Counted from the stretch's first letter, positions 33,248-44,511 are shown. The stretch is 64,000 bases of DNA from Sphingosinicella sp. LHD-64 (GCF_031157375.1 NZ_JAVIFV010000001.1:1116001-1180000), one strand, 5' to 3'. The notes: generated by a model not told the origin, from the letters alone. Translations and numbers: made by a program.

Positions 33248-34975
33248 CTAGCCGAAGGTGAAGGCGAAGGCTTCGACGCCCGGATCGAGGAACTCGATCT
33301 CGAACAGGCGCTCGCCGATCGCCCCCTGCTGGCGAACGAGCTGATAGAGCCGCTGGTTGGTGACGGTGCCGTTGCCCGCCGCGTCGACGTCCATGCCCGC
33401 GGCCGCACCGGGCGCCTGCCCGTCGATCGTGATCCGGAAGCGGACCGGCCGGCCGGTGGCGCTGCCGAGCACGAGATGGAGATCGCGGGCATGGAAGCGG
33501 AAGGCGATCCCGCCGCCCGCAGCGTTCGACCGGGAATTCTGCCGCTGCACCGTCCAGTTGCCGGCCAGCGACCACTGGTTCAGCGCCATCGTGCCGGGCA
33601 GGTAGGTGGTCGGCCGGTCGCGGACCAGGCCGCCGGGCGAGACGAAATGCTCGGCCCGGACATAGCCGAGATAGGTTTCGGGCGAACGTAGGGTCTCGCG
33701 CGCCGCCTGCATACCCACACCCTGGGCCGCCACCGCTCCGGCCATCGGCGCAGGCGTGCGGCCGGCCTCCTCAAGGAGTTGCCGGATAACCCGCTCCGAT
33801 TGATCGTAATTGCCCTCGCCGAAATGATGGTAGCGCACCCGGCCCCGGGCATCGATGAAGTAGTGGGCCGGCCAGTAGCGATTGTCGAACGCGCGCCAGA
33901 CCGCATAATCGTTGTCGATCGCGACCGGGTAGCGGATGCCGAGATCGGCGATCGCGCGGCGGACGTTGGCGACGTCGCGCTCGAACGCGAATTCGGGGGC
34001 GTGGACGCCGATGATCACCAGCCCGTCGTCGCGGTAGCGCTCGTCCCACGCTTTCACATAGGGAATGGCGCGCAGGCAGTTGATGCAGGAATAGGTCCAG
34101 AAATCGATCAGCACGACCTTGCCGCGCAGCTGCTCGCGGGTCAGCGGGTTCGAGTTGAGCCATTCGGTGATGCCGTCGAACGACGGCAGATGGCCTTCCA
34201 CCGGCAGGTCCAGCCGCCCGCCTCGCTCGGCGAGTTCAGTCGAGCCGCGCGGCATGTCCATGCCGAGCCGGCCGGCGAGGCTGTGCTCGATCGCCTCGGT
34301 CTGGGCCGTCGAGAGACGGGCGAGATAGGTGGTGTCGAGCCCGAGCGCGATGGCGCCGACGCCGATCAGCACCAGCAACCCGAGCCCGCGCCGCACCCAT
34401 TCGCCGGCGCCGAGCGAGCGCTTCATGAAGGCCAACACCCGCCCGCCGATAAGCAGCGCCAGCGCCAGAGATGTCGCCGCGCCCAATGCGTAGGCGAAGA
34501 GCAGCACGGTGGTGCTGACGCTGGCGCCGTTGAGCGCCGCGCCGGTCAGGATCAGGCCGAGGATCGGCCCGGCGCAGGGCGCCCAGAGCAGGCCGGTCGC
34601 GACGCCGAGCAACAGCGCGCCGCCGATGCTCTCCCGCCCTTCGTCGGCGCGGTTCGACAGGCGCGCGCCGAGCCGGACCAGCGGCTGCATCGCGCGGTCG
34701 GCGATGGCGGGAAACAGCAGGGTAAGCCCGAAGAGGCCGAGCAGCAGGATCGCCGCCCAGCGCCCCGCCTGATTGGCCTGCACCGCCCAGCCGCCGCCCA
34801 CCGCAGCCAGCGTCGCCACACCCGCGAAGGTCACCGCCATGCCGGCGAGCAGCGGCAGGCCGCTTCTCAGGAAGGAACGGTTGGCGCGGGCGAAGACGAA
34901 GGGAAGGACGGGCAGGATGCAGGGGCTGACGATGGTCAGCACCCCGCCGAGATAGGCCACGAGGAAGAGGAGCAC
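33248..34975 (-). CDS. DipZ-like fusion: CcdA membrane domain, thioredoxin and C-terminal beta-sandwich
   Basis: 575 residues in three parts. The N-terminal CcdA/DsbD-type membrane domain (about 1-225, six or more helices) carries the cysteines SPCILP and APCAGP that relay electrons across the membrane. A periplasmic TlpA-like thioredoxin follows, with the active site CINC (Cys297, Cys300). The last 130 or so residues form a beta-sandwich seen in DipZ proteins. The architecture matches DipZ of mycobacteria and suggests delivery of reductant to periplasmic thiols. The start is GTG at 34975. Confidence 0.9.
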   Translation of the reverse strand: MLLFLVAYLGGVLTIVSPCILPVLPFVFARANRSFLRSGLPLLAGMAVTFAGVATLAAVGGGWAVQANQAGRWAAILLLGLFGLTLLFPAIADRAMQPLVRLGARLSNRADEGRESIGGALLLGVATGLLWAPCAGPILGLILTGAALNGASVSTTVLLFAYALGAATSLALALLIGGRVLAFMKRSLGAGEWVRRGLGLLVLIGVGAIALGLDTTYLARLSTAQTEAIEHSLAGRLGMDMPRGSTELAERGGRLDLPVEGHLPSFDGITEWLNSNPLTREQLRGKVVLIDFWTYSCINCLRAIPYVKAWDERYRDDGLVIIGVHAPEFAFERDVANVRRAIADLGIRYPVAIDNDYAVWRAFDNRYWPAHYFIDARGRVRYHHFGEGNYDQSERVIRQLLEEAGRTPAPMAGAVAAQGVGMQAARETLRSPETYLGYVRAEHFVSPGGLVRDRPTTYLPGTMALNQWSLAGNWTVQRQNSRSNAAGGGIAFRFHARDLHLVLGSATGRPVRFRITIDGQAPGAAAGMDVDAAGNGTVTNQRLYQLVRQQGAIGERLFEIEFLDPGVEAFAFTFG

Positions 34976-34988
34976 CGGTCGCCTTTCG

Positions 34989-35768
34989 CTACATCACGCC
35001 CGGGAAAGCGCCCCCGTCGATTAACAGGCTCTGACCCGTGATGTAGCCGGCCTGCGCCGAGCAGAGAAAGGCGCAGGCGGCACCGAATTCGGCCGGGCTG
35101 CCGAACCGTTTGGCCGGGATCGCCTCTTCGCTGGCGCGTCGGACTTCGGCCGGATCGCGCCCGCTCTGCTTCGCCGTATTCGCGACCAGGGCCGTGATCC
35201 GATCGGTGTCGAACGAGCCCGGCAGCAGGTTGTTGATCGTCACATTGGCGTGCGCCACCGACCGCGCCACGCCGGCGACGAAGCCGGTGAGGCCGGCGCG
35301 GGCGCCACTCGACAGGTCGAGCCCGGCCCGCGGCGCCTTCACCGAGGCCGAGGTGACGTTGACGATCCGGCCGAAGCGCCGTTCGATCATCCCGTCGATC
35401 ACCGCCTGGATGAGCTGGATCGGCGCGATCATGTTGGCCTCGACCCCGGCAATCAGGCCGTCATGGTCGATCGCCCGGAAATCGCGCGGCGGCGGGCCGC
35501 CATTGTTGTTGACCAGGATGTCGACCTGCGGGAGCGCCGCGACCAGCGCCGCCCGCCCAACGGGGCTCGACACGTCGGCCGCCACCGCGATCACCTCGGC
35601 GCCGGTTTCCGCCGCGATCTCGTCGCGGACGCGGGCAAGCCGCTCCTCGTCCTGCCCGTTGATCACCACCCGCGCCCCGGCCCCGGCCAGCGCCGTCGCG
35701 CAGGCGCGCCCGAGACCGCGGCTCGAGGCGCAGACCAGCGCGTTCCTGCCGGCGAGGCCGAGGTCCAT
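34989..35768 (-). CDS. SDR-family protein lacking the YxxxK catalytic pair
   Basis: 259 residues with a Rossmann fold: the NAD(P) motif ASSRGLGRA near residue 15, NNNGG in strand 4 and a C-terminal ITGQSLLIDGG. The catalytic Ser is present in NVTSAS, but where classical enzymes have YxxxK this one has SSGAR (Tyr to Ser, Lys to Arg). It therefore belongs to an SDR subgroup that may not catalyse the usual reduction. It sits four bases upstream of neither motif-linked partner but in tight array with the S10 peptidase and DipZ genes. Confidence 0.85.
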   Translation of the reverse strand: MDLGLAGRNALVCASSRGLGRACATALAGAGARVVINGQDEERLARVRDEIAAETGAEVIAVAADVSSPVGRAALVAALPQVDILVNNNGGPPPRDFRAIDHDGLIAGVEANMIAPIQLIQAVIDGMIERRFGRIVNVTSASVKAPRAGLDLSSGARAGLTGFVAGVARSVAHANVTINNLLPGSFDTDRITALVANTAKQSGRDPAEVRRASEEAIPAKRFGSPAEFGAACAFLCSAQAGYITGQSLLIDGGAFPGVM

Positions 35769-35772
35769 GGGG

Positions 35773-37287
35773 TCAGCGCGCCCGGATGAAGTCGCGGATG
35801 TCCTGGCTGAGCTTCACCCGGTCCTCGTCGCGCACGTACATCATATGGCCGGAGCCGTAATATTCGTAGCGGATCCGGTCGGTCGGGATGCCGGTGCGCG
35901 ACAGCGAATATTCGGCGGCGAAGAAGGGCGTGGCGAAATCGTAATAGCCCTGGCCGACGAAGATCCTGAGGCCGCTGTTCTCGCGCAGGCCCCGGCCGAT
36001 ATAGGGCGCGACGTTGAGATAGGCGTCGCTGTCCCGGCCCTGGCCGAGCCGCCAGTCCCACGGGCTCACCTGGCCGATCGTCACATAGGCGCGGTCGGTG
36101 CGGAAGCGCAGGTCCTCGCGCAGATACTGGTTGATCGCGGCGGTATAGCCGCCGTCGATGCCGTAGAAGCTGGGATCGTTGTCCGGCTCCTCGCCGGCAT
36201 TGTCATAGTCGCGGCCGGTGTAGCGGCTGTCGAGCCGGCCGACGGTGAGGCCGCGGTCGCGCAGCAGCTCCTTGTAGAACCGCCCCGGCAGCACGCGCAG
36301 GTCGGCCCGCTCCAGATAGTCCTCGGACAGGCCGGTGAAGCGGGCGAGCTCGCGGCGCACCGAGGCGCGTTCCTCGGCGGGCAGCGCGCTGCCCTGCAGC
36401 AGGGCGTGGGCGTAGGGCCCCATCGCGAAGCGGCGCGCTTCGGCGGTGAACTCCTCGACCGAGGCCGCCTGCGCCTTGCCGTGATAGAGCGCGGTCGCAG
36501 CCATCGACGGCAGGTTCAGCATGTAGGTGAGCTCGTTGCCCGGCGTGTCGGCACCCGCGGCGAAATCGAGGATGGTCGAGATCAGGATGACGCCGTTCAG
36601 CGACACGTCGTTGAATCGCCCCTCGAGCTGGTTCAGCACGGCCGCCGAGCGGGTCGTGCCGTAGCTCTCGCCGCCCAGGAACTTGGGCGCGTTCCAGCGG
36701 TCATTCTCGTTGAGCCAAAGGCGGATGAACTGCGCGACCGACTCCGCATCCTTGGTCACGCCCCAGAAGTCCTGCGGGTTGGTGTCGCCGAGCGCGTGGG
36801 AGAAGCCGGTGCCGACCGGATCGATGAAGACGATGTCGGTGACGTCGAGCAGGCTGTCGGGATTGTCGACGATCGGGAAGGGCGGCGCGCCGTCGTCGGT
36901 GCCGTCGGAGGGAATGGCGACGCGCTTCGGGCCGAAAGCGCCCATGTGCAGCCAGACCGATCCCGAGCCCGGGCCGCCGTTGAACAGGAAGGTGACCGGG
37001 CGATTGGGATCGCGCGGCTCGCGCACATAGGCGGTCGAGAAGATCGCGGCGCGCGGCGTCCCGTCCTCGGCGCGCAGGAAGGTTTCGCCGGCGGTGGCCG
37101 TATAGGTGATGCGCTGCCCGCCGAAGGTGCCGGTGTGACGGGTGACCGAGACGACCGGCTCGCGGTCCGCCGGCGGCCCCTTGGGCGTCGCCCTCTCGGT
37201 ATTCGGGCGCTCCTGGGCGGTCACGGCGCCGGCAAGGCTGGTGGCGACGGCGAGTGCGGCAACAATGGCAAGGCTGCGCTTCGACAA
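35773..37287 (-). CDS. Exported S10-family serine peptidase
   Basis: 504 residues with a signal peptide (cleavage after VTAQ, about residue 25). The alpha/beta-hydrolase core has an oxyanion region FLFNGGPGSG, the nucleophile Ser208 in GGESYGTT, a likely catalytic Asp in GYYDFATPF and His481 in GSGHMMY. This is the serine carboxypeptidase (S10) pattern common in sphingomonads and xanthomonads. It would act in the periplasm or outside the cell. The start is a TTG at 37287 with GGGAGAG upstream; no ATG allows the signal peptide. Confidence 0.88.
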   Translation of the reverse strand: MSKRSLAIVAALAVATSLAGAVTAQERPNTERATPKGPPADREPVVSVTRHTGTFGGQRITYTATAGETFLRAEDGTPRAAIFSTAYVREPRDPNRPVTFLFNGGPGSGSVWLHMGAFGPKRVAIPSDGTDDGAPPFPIVDNPDSLLDVTDIVFIDPVGTGFSHALGDTNPQDFWGVTKDAESVAQFIRLWLNENDRWNAPKFLGGESYGTTRSAAVLNQLEGRFNDVSLNGVILISTILDFAAGADTPGNELTYMLNLPSMAATALYHGKAQAASVEEFTAEARRFAMGPYAHALLQGSALPAEERASVRRELARFTGLSEDYLERADLRVLPGRFYKELLRDRGLTVGRLDSRYTGRDYDNAGEEPDNDPSFYGIDGGYTAAINQYLREDLRFRTDRAYVTIGQVSPWDWRLGQGRDSDAYLNVAPYIGRGLRENSGLRIFVGQGYYDFATPFFAAEYSLSRTGIPTDRIRYEYYGSGHMMYVRDEDRVKLSQDIRDFIRAR

Positions 37288-37309
37288 GAGACTCTCCCTG
37301 TTTCGTTCG

Positions 37310-38362
37310 TTATCGGGCTGGCGGCCGCTTCATGTAGAACTCGCTGTAATAGGCCGAGGCGAAGGCCGCCGCGGGGACCGCGACGATGGCGCCCAAAAGG
37401 CCGAAAGCCAGGGCAAATGCAAGCGTGAAGAAGATGATCAGCACCGGATGGAGCTGCATCGTCGCACCGCGGATCTTGGGCGCGACGACGCTGCCCAGGA
37501 TCTCGTTGCTGACCGCGTAGAAGACCGCGATCCAGACCGCCGTCATCGGGCTCTGGCCGAGCGCCAGCACGACCGGCGGAAAGGCCATCACGTAGCCGCC
37601 GATGCGCGGGATGAAATCGGCGAAGAAGGCGAGCGCCGCCCAGACCAGCGCGCCCGGCACCTCCATCAGCGTCAGGAAGACGAACACGGCGATCGCCTGC
37701 AGCGCCCCCACGACGAGGCTGGCCCGCGCCCAGCCGATCACCGAGCGCGCGGCGCGGCGATAGGCACGCACGCCGGCGGCGCGGTGCTCGTAGGGAAGGC
37801 TGCCGATATAGCCCTGCACGATCGGCTTGGGATCGAGCACGATATAGGCGATGGTGCTGAAGAAGATCAGCATCAGCGCGATGAAGCCCAGGAGGGAGAG
37901 CGAGGCGGCACCCACGCCGGCGAACAGGTTGACCGCGGTGGCCGCGAAGTCGCCGCCCGCCCCGCCGAGGCGGACGAAATGCTGGAGGTCGGGATAGTTT
38001 GAGAGAAGCTCGGCGACCTGATTCTCGATCTGCACGATGAATCGCGGCAGCCCGTTCACCAGCGACACGATCTGCGCGATCAGCCGCGGGATCACCAGCC
38101 AGCCGAGCAAGAGGATCGTCCCGAAGAACAGCAGCAGGGTGACCGTCCCCGCCATGCGGTGGGACAGGCCGCGCCGCTTGAACCATTGCACCGGCGCGGA
38201 GAGCGCGATGCCGACCACCGCGGCGAAGAACAGCAGCAGGATCGCGCCGGAAATCTGGTAGAGGAACCAGAGCGCGACGACCGCGGTGCCGGCCGCCAGC
38301 ACCAGCCCCGTCACCGGGATGATCGGGCGGGGTCGTACGGGCTGCGGCGGCGGATCGGCCAT
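37310..38362 (-). CDS. AI-2E family membrane transporter
   Basis: 350 residues with about eight membrane helices, including pairs near residues 14-55 and a C-terminal cluster (about 215-335) with PRIGGYVMAFPPVVLAL and a motif ending PAAAFASAYY. These fit the AI-2E (UPF0118/PerM) family, whose members include Na+/H+ antiporters and putative export proteins; the actual substrate is unknown. It is the first gene of a six-gene run ending with metC. Confidence 0.85.
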   Translation of the reverse strand: MADPPPQPVRPRPIIPVTGLVLAAGTAVVALWFLYQISGAILLLFFAAVVGIALSAPVQWFKRRGLSHRMAGTVTLLLFFGTILLLGWLVIPRLIAQIVSLVNGLPRFIVQIENQVAELLSNYPDLQHFVRLGGAGGDFAATAVNLFAGVGAASLSLLGFIALMLIFFSTIAYIVLDPKPIVQGYIGSLPYEHRAAGVRAYRRAARSVIGWARASLVVGALQAIAVFVFLTLMEVPGALVWAALAFFADFIPRIGGYVMAFPPVVLALGQSPMTAVWIAVFYAVSNEILGSVVAPKIRGATMQLHPVLIIFFTLAFALAFGLLGAIVAVPAAAFASAYYSEFYMKRPPAR

Positions 38363-38492
38363 GTCGACGCGCTTAGCGCAAGCCGGCGCGGCTGCGAATT
38401 CCCTTTATGCGGCCGACTGCTGCGGCAGCGGCGCGTCGCCGACGGGGCCTCTTCATAGTTCGAGAGTCTGCTTTGGGTGGAAAGCGGACGTC

Positions 38493-38517
38493 CGATTGTT
38501 GGATATATGTAGGATTT
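38493..38517 (+). repeat. Direct repeat, left copy, flanking the tailspike islet
   Basis: Begins CGATTGTTGGATA and ends AGGATTT. The copy at 40007-40031 matches at 22 of 25 positions. A shared TAGTTCGAGAG lies upstream of both (38456 and 39935). Confidence 0.7.
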
Positions 38518-38557
38518 GCGTGCGTAACTCGGATCGCCTCTAACTCAGGAGGCAGTC

Positions 38558-39904
38558 ATGTACGTTACAGAAGCACAGCTTGCCGCATCCGACGGTTCGT
38601 CTCTCGTCGGCTTTTTTCAAACTGGCATGGGCGCTGTTGTGCGCTCAGTCGAAGATCGTCTCAGGGATGCCGTTCTTGCGACCGACTACGGCGCTGATCC
38701 GACCGGAGGCATGGATAGCACAACTGCTCTGCAGGATGCCTTAGCGACCGGCAGGAATGTTGTATTTCCCGACGGCAATTATCGTTGCCAAGGCATTGAG
38801 GTTGATACAGATTATCAGTGCCTGATCGGTCTCGGCAAGGTCCAGATCATCAAGAACGCGAACGGTACCCTGATCGAACTCAAGAAGCGCGGCAACAAGT
38901 GCATCGGGATTACTTTCGATGGCGAAGGCACTACCTACTCGGGCGACAACATCGTCTGTTCTGGCGATGAGGCTCAGTTTGTCGGCTGCGATTCTCTGGA
39001 CGCTCGCTACCGTGCACTCAAGGGCTCGGGGACGGCAACGGCGGTTTTTGGAGGCCTCTGGCAGGTGTCGACCGCCTATGCCTCAGCCGGATACGAGTTC
39101 GAGTTCGACGGATCGGGAAACCAGTATAATGTATTGATCGGCATCGGTACATCTCAGCCATCGGGCGGGATCTTGGTCAGTGGCGGCGCAAGTCTCGCGG
39201 TTTCCGACAGCCAGTTCGGCAAGCTCGCGACACGCACCGATGGCGGAATCAGATGCACCGGAAACCGCATCGGTGGGGCGGTCACGATCTATGGCTCGTT
39301 TGCATCATTCGACGGCAACAACTTCGCCGACACATCGATCACGATCGGCGACGGGACCAACGGCATTTCCGGCATCCGCTGGGGCCCGACGAACATCGTC
39401 GCGAACGATACCAACTTCACAATATCCGCGCTTGTCTCGAGATCCAGTTTCTACCTTCATCAGGTTTATGGAACGCAGGGAGCGACGGTCACGATCAACT
39501 CCCGGGACAATGCGATCTGGCACCCGCGTATCGCGTTCACACCACAGTTTCTTGCGAGTGGCAGCCCGTCAGTTGGTTCAGGATCGCGCATTGGCTTCTA
39601 TTCGCGCGCCGGTTACGATGTGTTTGTCGACTTTCGGATCGCATTCGGTACCGGAATGAACTTCGGGTCAGGCAATGCGCGCGTCCAGCTGCCGTTCGCA
39701 TCTGTCGCACGAGTTATCGGCAGGGCTTTCGCCGACGTCGCTGGAACCCACTATAACTTGCTCCTGAACATAGGGGCCTCGGATGACGACGCATACATCC
39801 AGCTCAACCAGTCAACCGTTACACCGGCGACCGGAAGCGTGCCCGGCCCATGGGCGAGTGGGTCCTACATCGAAGGGAGCATCGCCTACACCGCCGCGCC
39901 CTGA
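38558..39904 (+). CDS. Phage tailspike-like protein with pectate-lyase-type beta-helix
   Basis: 448 residues. After SSLVGFFQTGMGAVVRSVED and the stretch RLRDAVLATDYGADPTGGMD the protein becomes a repetitive beta-strand region (residues about 60-320), the usual opening and body of phage tailspikes and pectate-lyase-3 fold depolymerases. The C-terminal 100 residues look like a separate trimerisation or receptor domain. It has no signal peptide. Base composition is visibly less GC-rich than the flanks. AGGAGG precedes the ATG. No other phage gene is nearby. A cell-associated carbohydrate-active protein is the alternative. Confidence 0.75.
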   Translation: MYVTEAQLAASDGSSLVGFFQTGMGAVVRSVEDRLRDAVLATDYGADPTGGMDSTTALQDALATGRNVVFPDGNYRCQGIEVDTDYQCLIGLGKVQIIKNANGTLIELKKRGNKCIGITFDGEGTTYSGDNIVCSGDEAQFVGCDSLDARYRALKGSGTATAVFGGLWQVSTAYASAGYEFEFDGSGNQYNVLIGIGTSQPSGGILVSGGASLAVSDSQFGKLATRTDGGIRCTGNRIGGAVTIYGSFASFDGNNFADTSITIGDGTNGISGIRWGPTNIVANDTNFTISALVSRSSFYLHQVYGTQGATVTINSRDNAIWHPRIAFTPQFLASGSPSVGSGSRIGFYSRAGYDVFVDFRIAFGTGMNFGSGNARVQLPFASVARVIGRAFADVAGTHYNLLLNIGASDDDAYIQLNQSTVTPATGSVPGPWASGSYIEGSIAYTAAP

Positions 39905-39951
39905 GCCAAGCTGCAGCGCGGAAAGAAACGCAGCTAGTTCGAGAGCAATCT

Positions 39952-39977
39952 GCTCCCGCTTCGGCGGGGGCTTTTTT
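39952..39977 (+). terminator. Intrinsic terminator of the tailspike-like gene
   Basis: Stem GCTCCCGC / GCGGGGGC with a TTCG tetraloop, followed by TTTTTT. One G-T pair interrupts the stem. Confidence 0.88.
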
Positions 39978-40006
39978 GTCCGCAATGGGTCGAGAGCCGC
40001 TGTTCT

Positions 40007-40031
40007 CGATTGTTGGATACAAATAGGATTT
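40007..40031 (+). repeat. Direct repeat, right copy, flanking the tailspike islet
   Basis: Begins CGATTGTTGGATA and ends AGGATTT; differs from the left copy at three central positions. Confidence 0.7.
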
Positions 40032-40222
40032 CGTCCGACATGCTCGCCCGCGACTCGGGCCTGCTCCCGGGTCGGCGGCTCTTTGATTTGTTCGTTTCGA
40101 CGCTCCGCGCAGTCTGACAACGTCGGGAGGGCGTCTCCTTGGTGACCGCGAACATTGGGAACATTCGCGCCCGGCCCGCCGCGGGCTAGGCGCGCGGCGC
40201 CTCCCCCGCTAGGGAGCGCGCC

Positions 40223-42475
<2,253 letters not shown>

Positions 42476-42579
42476 CCCCGTAGCCATGGTGGACCGCTGA
42501 GGCGGCGAGGCGGTCCGTCCGGTCAGTGCCCACGCGGTGCCGGATCGCCTCTTCGTCCGCCATGACGCAAGGGGGAAGA

Positions 42580-43044
42580 ATGCTGAAACCGTTTCTCGCC
42601 GGCACGCTCGCGGCCGGCACGCTCGACATCCTGTTCGCGGCCATCCTGACCCTGGCCTATGGCCGCGCGCCCGCGAACATGCTCCGCTACGTCGCCTCCG
42701 GCCCGTTCCCGCCGGCGACCGAATGGGGCGCCGCCGGCGCCGCGCTCGGCCTTGCCGTCCACTTCACGCTGATGGCGGTCATGGTCGCCGCCTATGTCTT
42801 CGCCGCGACGCGGATGCCGGCGCTCACCGCCCAGCCGCTGAAATGGGGCGTGATCTACGGCCTCGTCACCTATGCCCTGATGAACCTCGTCGTCGTGCCG
42901 ATGCGCTGGCCGGCCGCCTTCCCGCCGTCGGCCATGTCGATCGCGACCCAGCTCTTCGCCCATATCGTCCTGGTCGGCCTGCCCATCGCCTGGATCACGG
43001 CCAGCATGCTCAGGAGCCGCGTCGCCGCCGCCCTCCCCGCCTGA
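42580..43044 (+). CDS. Four-helix inner-membrane protein, unknown function
   Basis: 154 residues with four predicted membrane helices (about 7-25, 50-72, 85-105 and 122-142). The second ATG (42580) is preferred over the one at 42562 because GGGGGA lies just before it and the first has no ribosome site. Motifs do not identify a family with certainty; it resembles small uncharacterised membrane proteins annotated in other alphaproteobacteria. It is not obviously linked to purL. Confidence 0.7.
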   Translation: MLKPFLAGTLAAGTLDILFAAILTLAYGRAPANMLRYVASGPFPPATEWGAAGAALGLAVHFTLMAVMVAAYVFAATRMPALTAQPLKWGVIYGLVTYALMNLVVVPMRWPAAFPPSAMSIATQLFAHIVLVGLPIAWITASMLRSRVAAALPA

Positions 43045-43102
43045 ACGACCCTCCTCCCGCCGCCGCCGAAATGACGGTATGATGACGGCGGGGGAGAGGA
43101 TC

Positions 43103-43516
43103 ATGACTGCTGGCTATTCCGGTACGCCCTTGGCGCGGAAGCTGTCGCTCAAGGACGGCATGCGCGTCTGGTGGGAGGAGATGCCGTCCAGCGTGCGCGC
43201 GGAGATCGAAAGCCATGGCCTCGATCTCCAGCATTTGATCTGGCACGAGGCGCCGATCGACGCCGCCCATGTCTTCGTCACCGGCCGCGAGGAGCTGGAA
43301 TCGGCGATCGCCCGCCTCCATCCCCTGCTGGCCCCGGACGGCTTCCTCTGGGTCTCCTGGCCCAAGCAGGCCTCGAAGGTCCCGACCGACGTCACCGAGG
43401 ACGCGATTCGCGAGGTCGCCCTGCCGACCGGCCTGGTCGACGTGAAGGTCTGCGCGGTCGACGACATCTGGTCCGGCCTCAAGCTCGTCGTCCGCCGCGC
43501 GCTCCGGCAGGAGTGA
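43103..43516 (+). CDS. DUF3052 family protein
   Basis: 137 residues, no export signal. The pattern GYSGTPLARKLSLKDGMRV at the N-terminus and LWVSWPKQASKVPTDVTED in the middle are typical of DUF3052 proteins, whose role is unknown. A GGAGAGG ribosome site precedes the ATG at 43103; an in-frame ATG at 43079 lacks one. Confidence 0.8.
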   Translation: MTAGYSGTPLARKLSLKDGMRVWWEEMPSSVRAEIESHGLDLQHLIWHEAPIDAAHVFVTGREELESAIARLHPLLAPDGFLWVSWPKQASKVPTDVTEDAIREVALPTGLVDVKVCAVDDIWSGLKLVVRRALRQE

Positions 43517-43532
43517 AAATCAGTCGCGGGAG

Positions 43533-43555
43533 ATATTGCGAACGTGTCGCATTAT
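43533..43555. promoter_or_regulatory. 23-bp near-perfect palindrome upstream of bfd, candidate iron-regulator site
   Basis: Arms ATATTGCGA and TCGCATTAT, with one mismatched pair, separated by ACGTG. It lies 18 bases before the bfd start, where promoter elements are expected. A Fur-type or Irr-type regulator is the natural candidate given the genes it precedes, but it does not match a textbook Fur box. Confidence 0.5.
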
Positions 43556-43572
43556 CGCTACTTCCGATCGTG

Positions 43573-43743
43573 ATGATCGTTTGTGTCTGCAACGCGATTC
43601 GGGAAACCGAGGTCCGCCAGGCCGCCCGCGATGGTGCGTCCTGCCCGACCAGCGCCTATCGCTGCTTCGGCCGCAAGCCGCGCTGCGGCCAGTGCTTCAC
43701 CTTTGCGCGCGAGATCATCGACTCCGAACGCGCCGCCGCCTGA
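43573..43743 (+). CDS. bfd: Bacterioferritin-associated ferredoxin
   Basis: 56 residues, a [2Fe-2S] protein. Cysteines at positions 4 and 6 (CVC) and the later CGQC pair near 38-41 are the cluster ligands of the BFD domain. Bfd reduces bacterioferritin to release stored iron; the bfr gene follows 183 bases downstream. It is normally induced by iron shortage, and the palindrome upstream would fit such control. Confidence 0.92.
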   Translation: MIVCVCNAIRETEVRQAARDGASCPTSAYRCFGRKPRCGQCFTFAREIIDSERAAA

Positions 43744-43818
43744 GCGGCGGTTTTCGCACAATCAGGAATGACTTGCGTTCGCGCATGAGTGCCGGATTCC
43801 GCCTTCAGATCAGAACGC

Positions 43819-43843
43819 AAATGCTTAGCAAGAACGAGCATTT
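43819..43843. other. Small hairpin between bfd and bfr
   Basis: Arms AAATGCT and AGCATTT around an 11-base loop, followed by two further T residues. It could weakly terminate bfd transcription or act in the bfr control region. The AT-rich bases from here to 43900, with TATAAC near 43892, probably include the bfr promoter. Confidence 0.4.
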
Positions 43844-43926
43844 TTCGCAGTTTTCCGCCATTTTTCTGGTGCCTTTTCGGATCACCTTGCGTTATAACCG
43901 GGCATACCCAATCGGAGGCTGCACCC

Positions 43927-44406
43927 ATGAAGGGCGACGACAAGGTCATCGAGTTCCTGAATGAGACGCTCAAGAACGAGCTGACCGCGATCAACCAGTA
44001 CTGGTTGCACTACCGCATGCTCGACAATTGGGGCGTGAAGCGGCTTGCCGATTACGAGCGGCACGAATCGATCGACGAGATGAAGCATGCCGACCGGCTC
44101 GCCGAGCGCATCCTGTTCCTCGAAGGCCTGCCCAATTTCCAGATGCTCGGCCGCCTGCGCATCGGCGAGACCGTCGAGGAGTGCCTGCGCGCCGACCTCG
44201 AGCTCGAGCGGGAGGCGGTCGGCCAGCTCAAGAATGCGATCGAGCATTGCGAGCAGGTTCGCGACTACAAGAGCCGCGAGCTGTTCGAGGACATCCTAGA
44301 GAGCGAGGAGGAGCATATCGACTTTCTCGAGACCCAGTTCGAGATGATCGACCGGATGGGCCTGCAGAACTACATTCAGCTCAACTCGCGCCCGCCGGAG
44401 GAATAG
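43927..44406 (+). CDS. bfr: Bacterioferritin
   Basis: 159 residues. All ferroxidase ligands are at the Escherichia coli positions: Glu18, Glu51, His54, Glu94, Glu127 and His130. Met52, which ligates heme between two subunits, is also present. Twenty-four subunits would form an iron-storage shell, from which Bfd mobilises iron. GGAGG-like sequence (CGGAGG) precedes the ATG at 43927. Confidence 0.96.
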   Translation: MKGDDKVIEFLNETLKNELTAINQYWLHYRMLDNWGVKRLADYERHESIDEMKHADRLAERILFLEGLPNFQMLGRLRIGETVEECLRADLELEREAVGQLKNAIEHCEQVRDYKSRELFEDILESEEEHIDFLETQFEMIDRMGLQNYIQLNSRPPEE

Positions 44407-44511
44407 GGCCCGCCGCGCAGCCGCCCGAACCCGCGTTTCGCCCATTTTCCGATGGTGCGCGCGAGGCCGGTTCGGCTATCCAGCGCAAAACCGCCGGGAG
44501 ACCGACGCGCG

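Larger units (their letters stand above)
39905..40222. other. Intergenic region between the tailspike-like gene and purL
   Basis: Holds an intrinsic terminator (39952-39977), the right direct repeat (40007-40031) and, near 40065, a diverged GC-rich hairpin reminiscent of the terminator stem. The last 80 bases presumably carry the purL promoter. No open frame with coding character was seen. Confidence 0.6.

Noticed and set aside
35110-37428. 772-codon plus-strand frame opposite the SDR and S10 genes
   Set aside because: Both minus-strand genes are well supported; this is their shadow.
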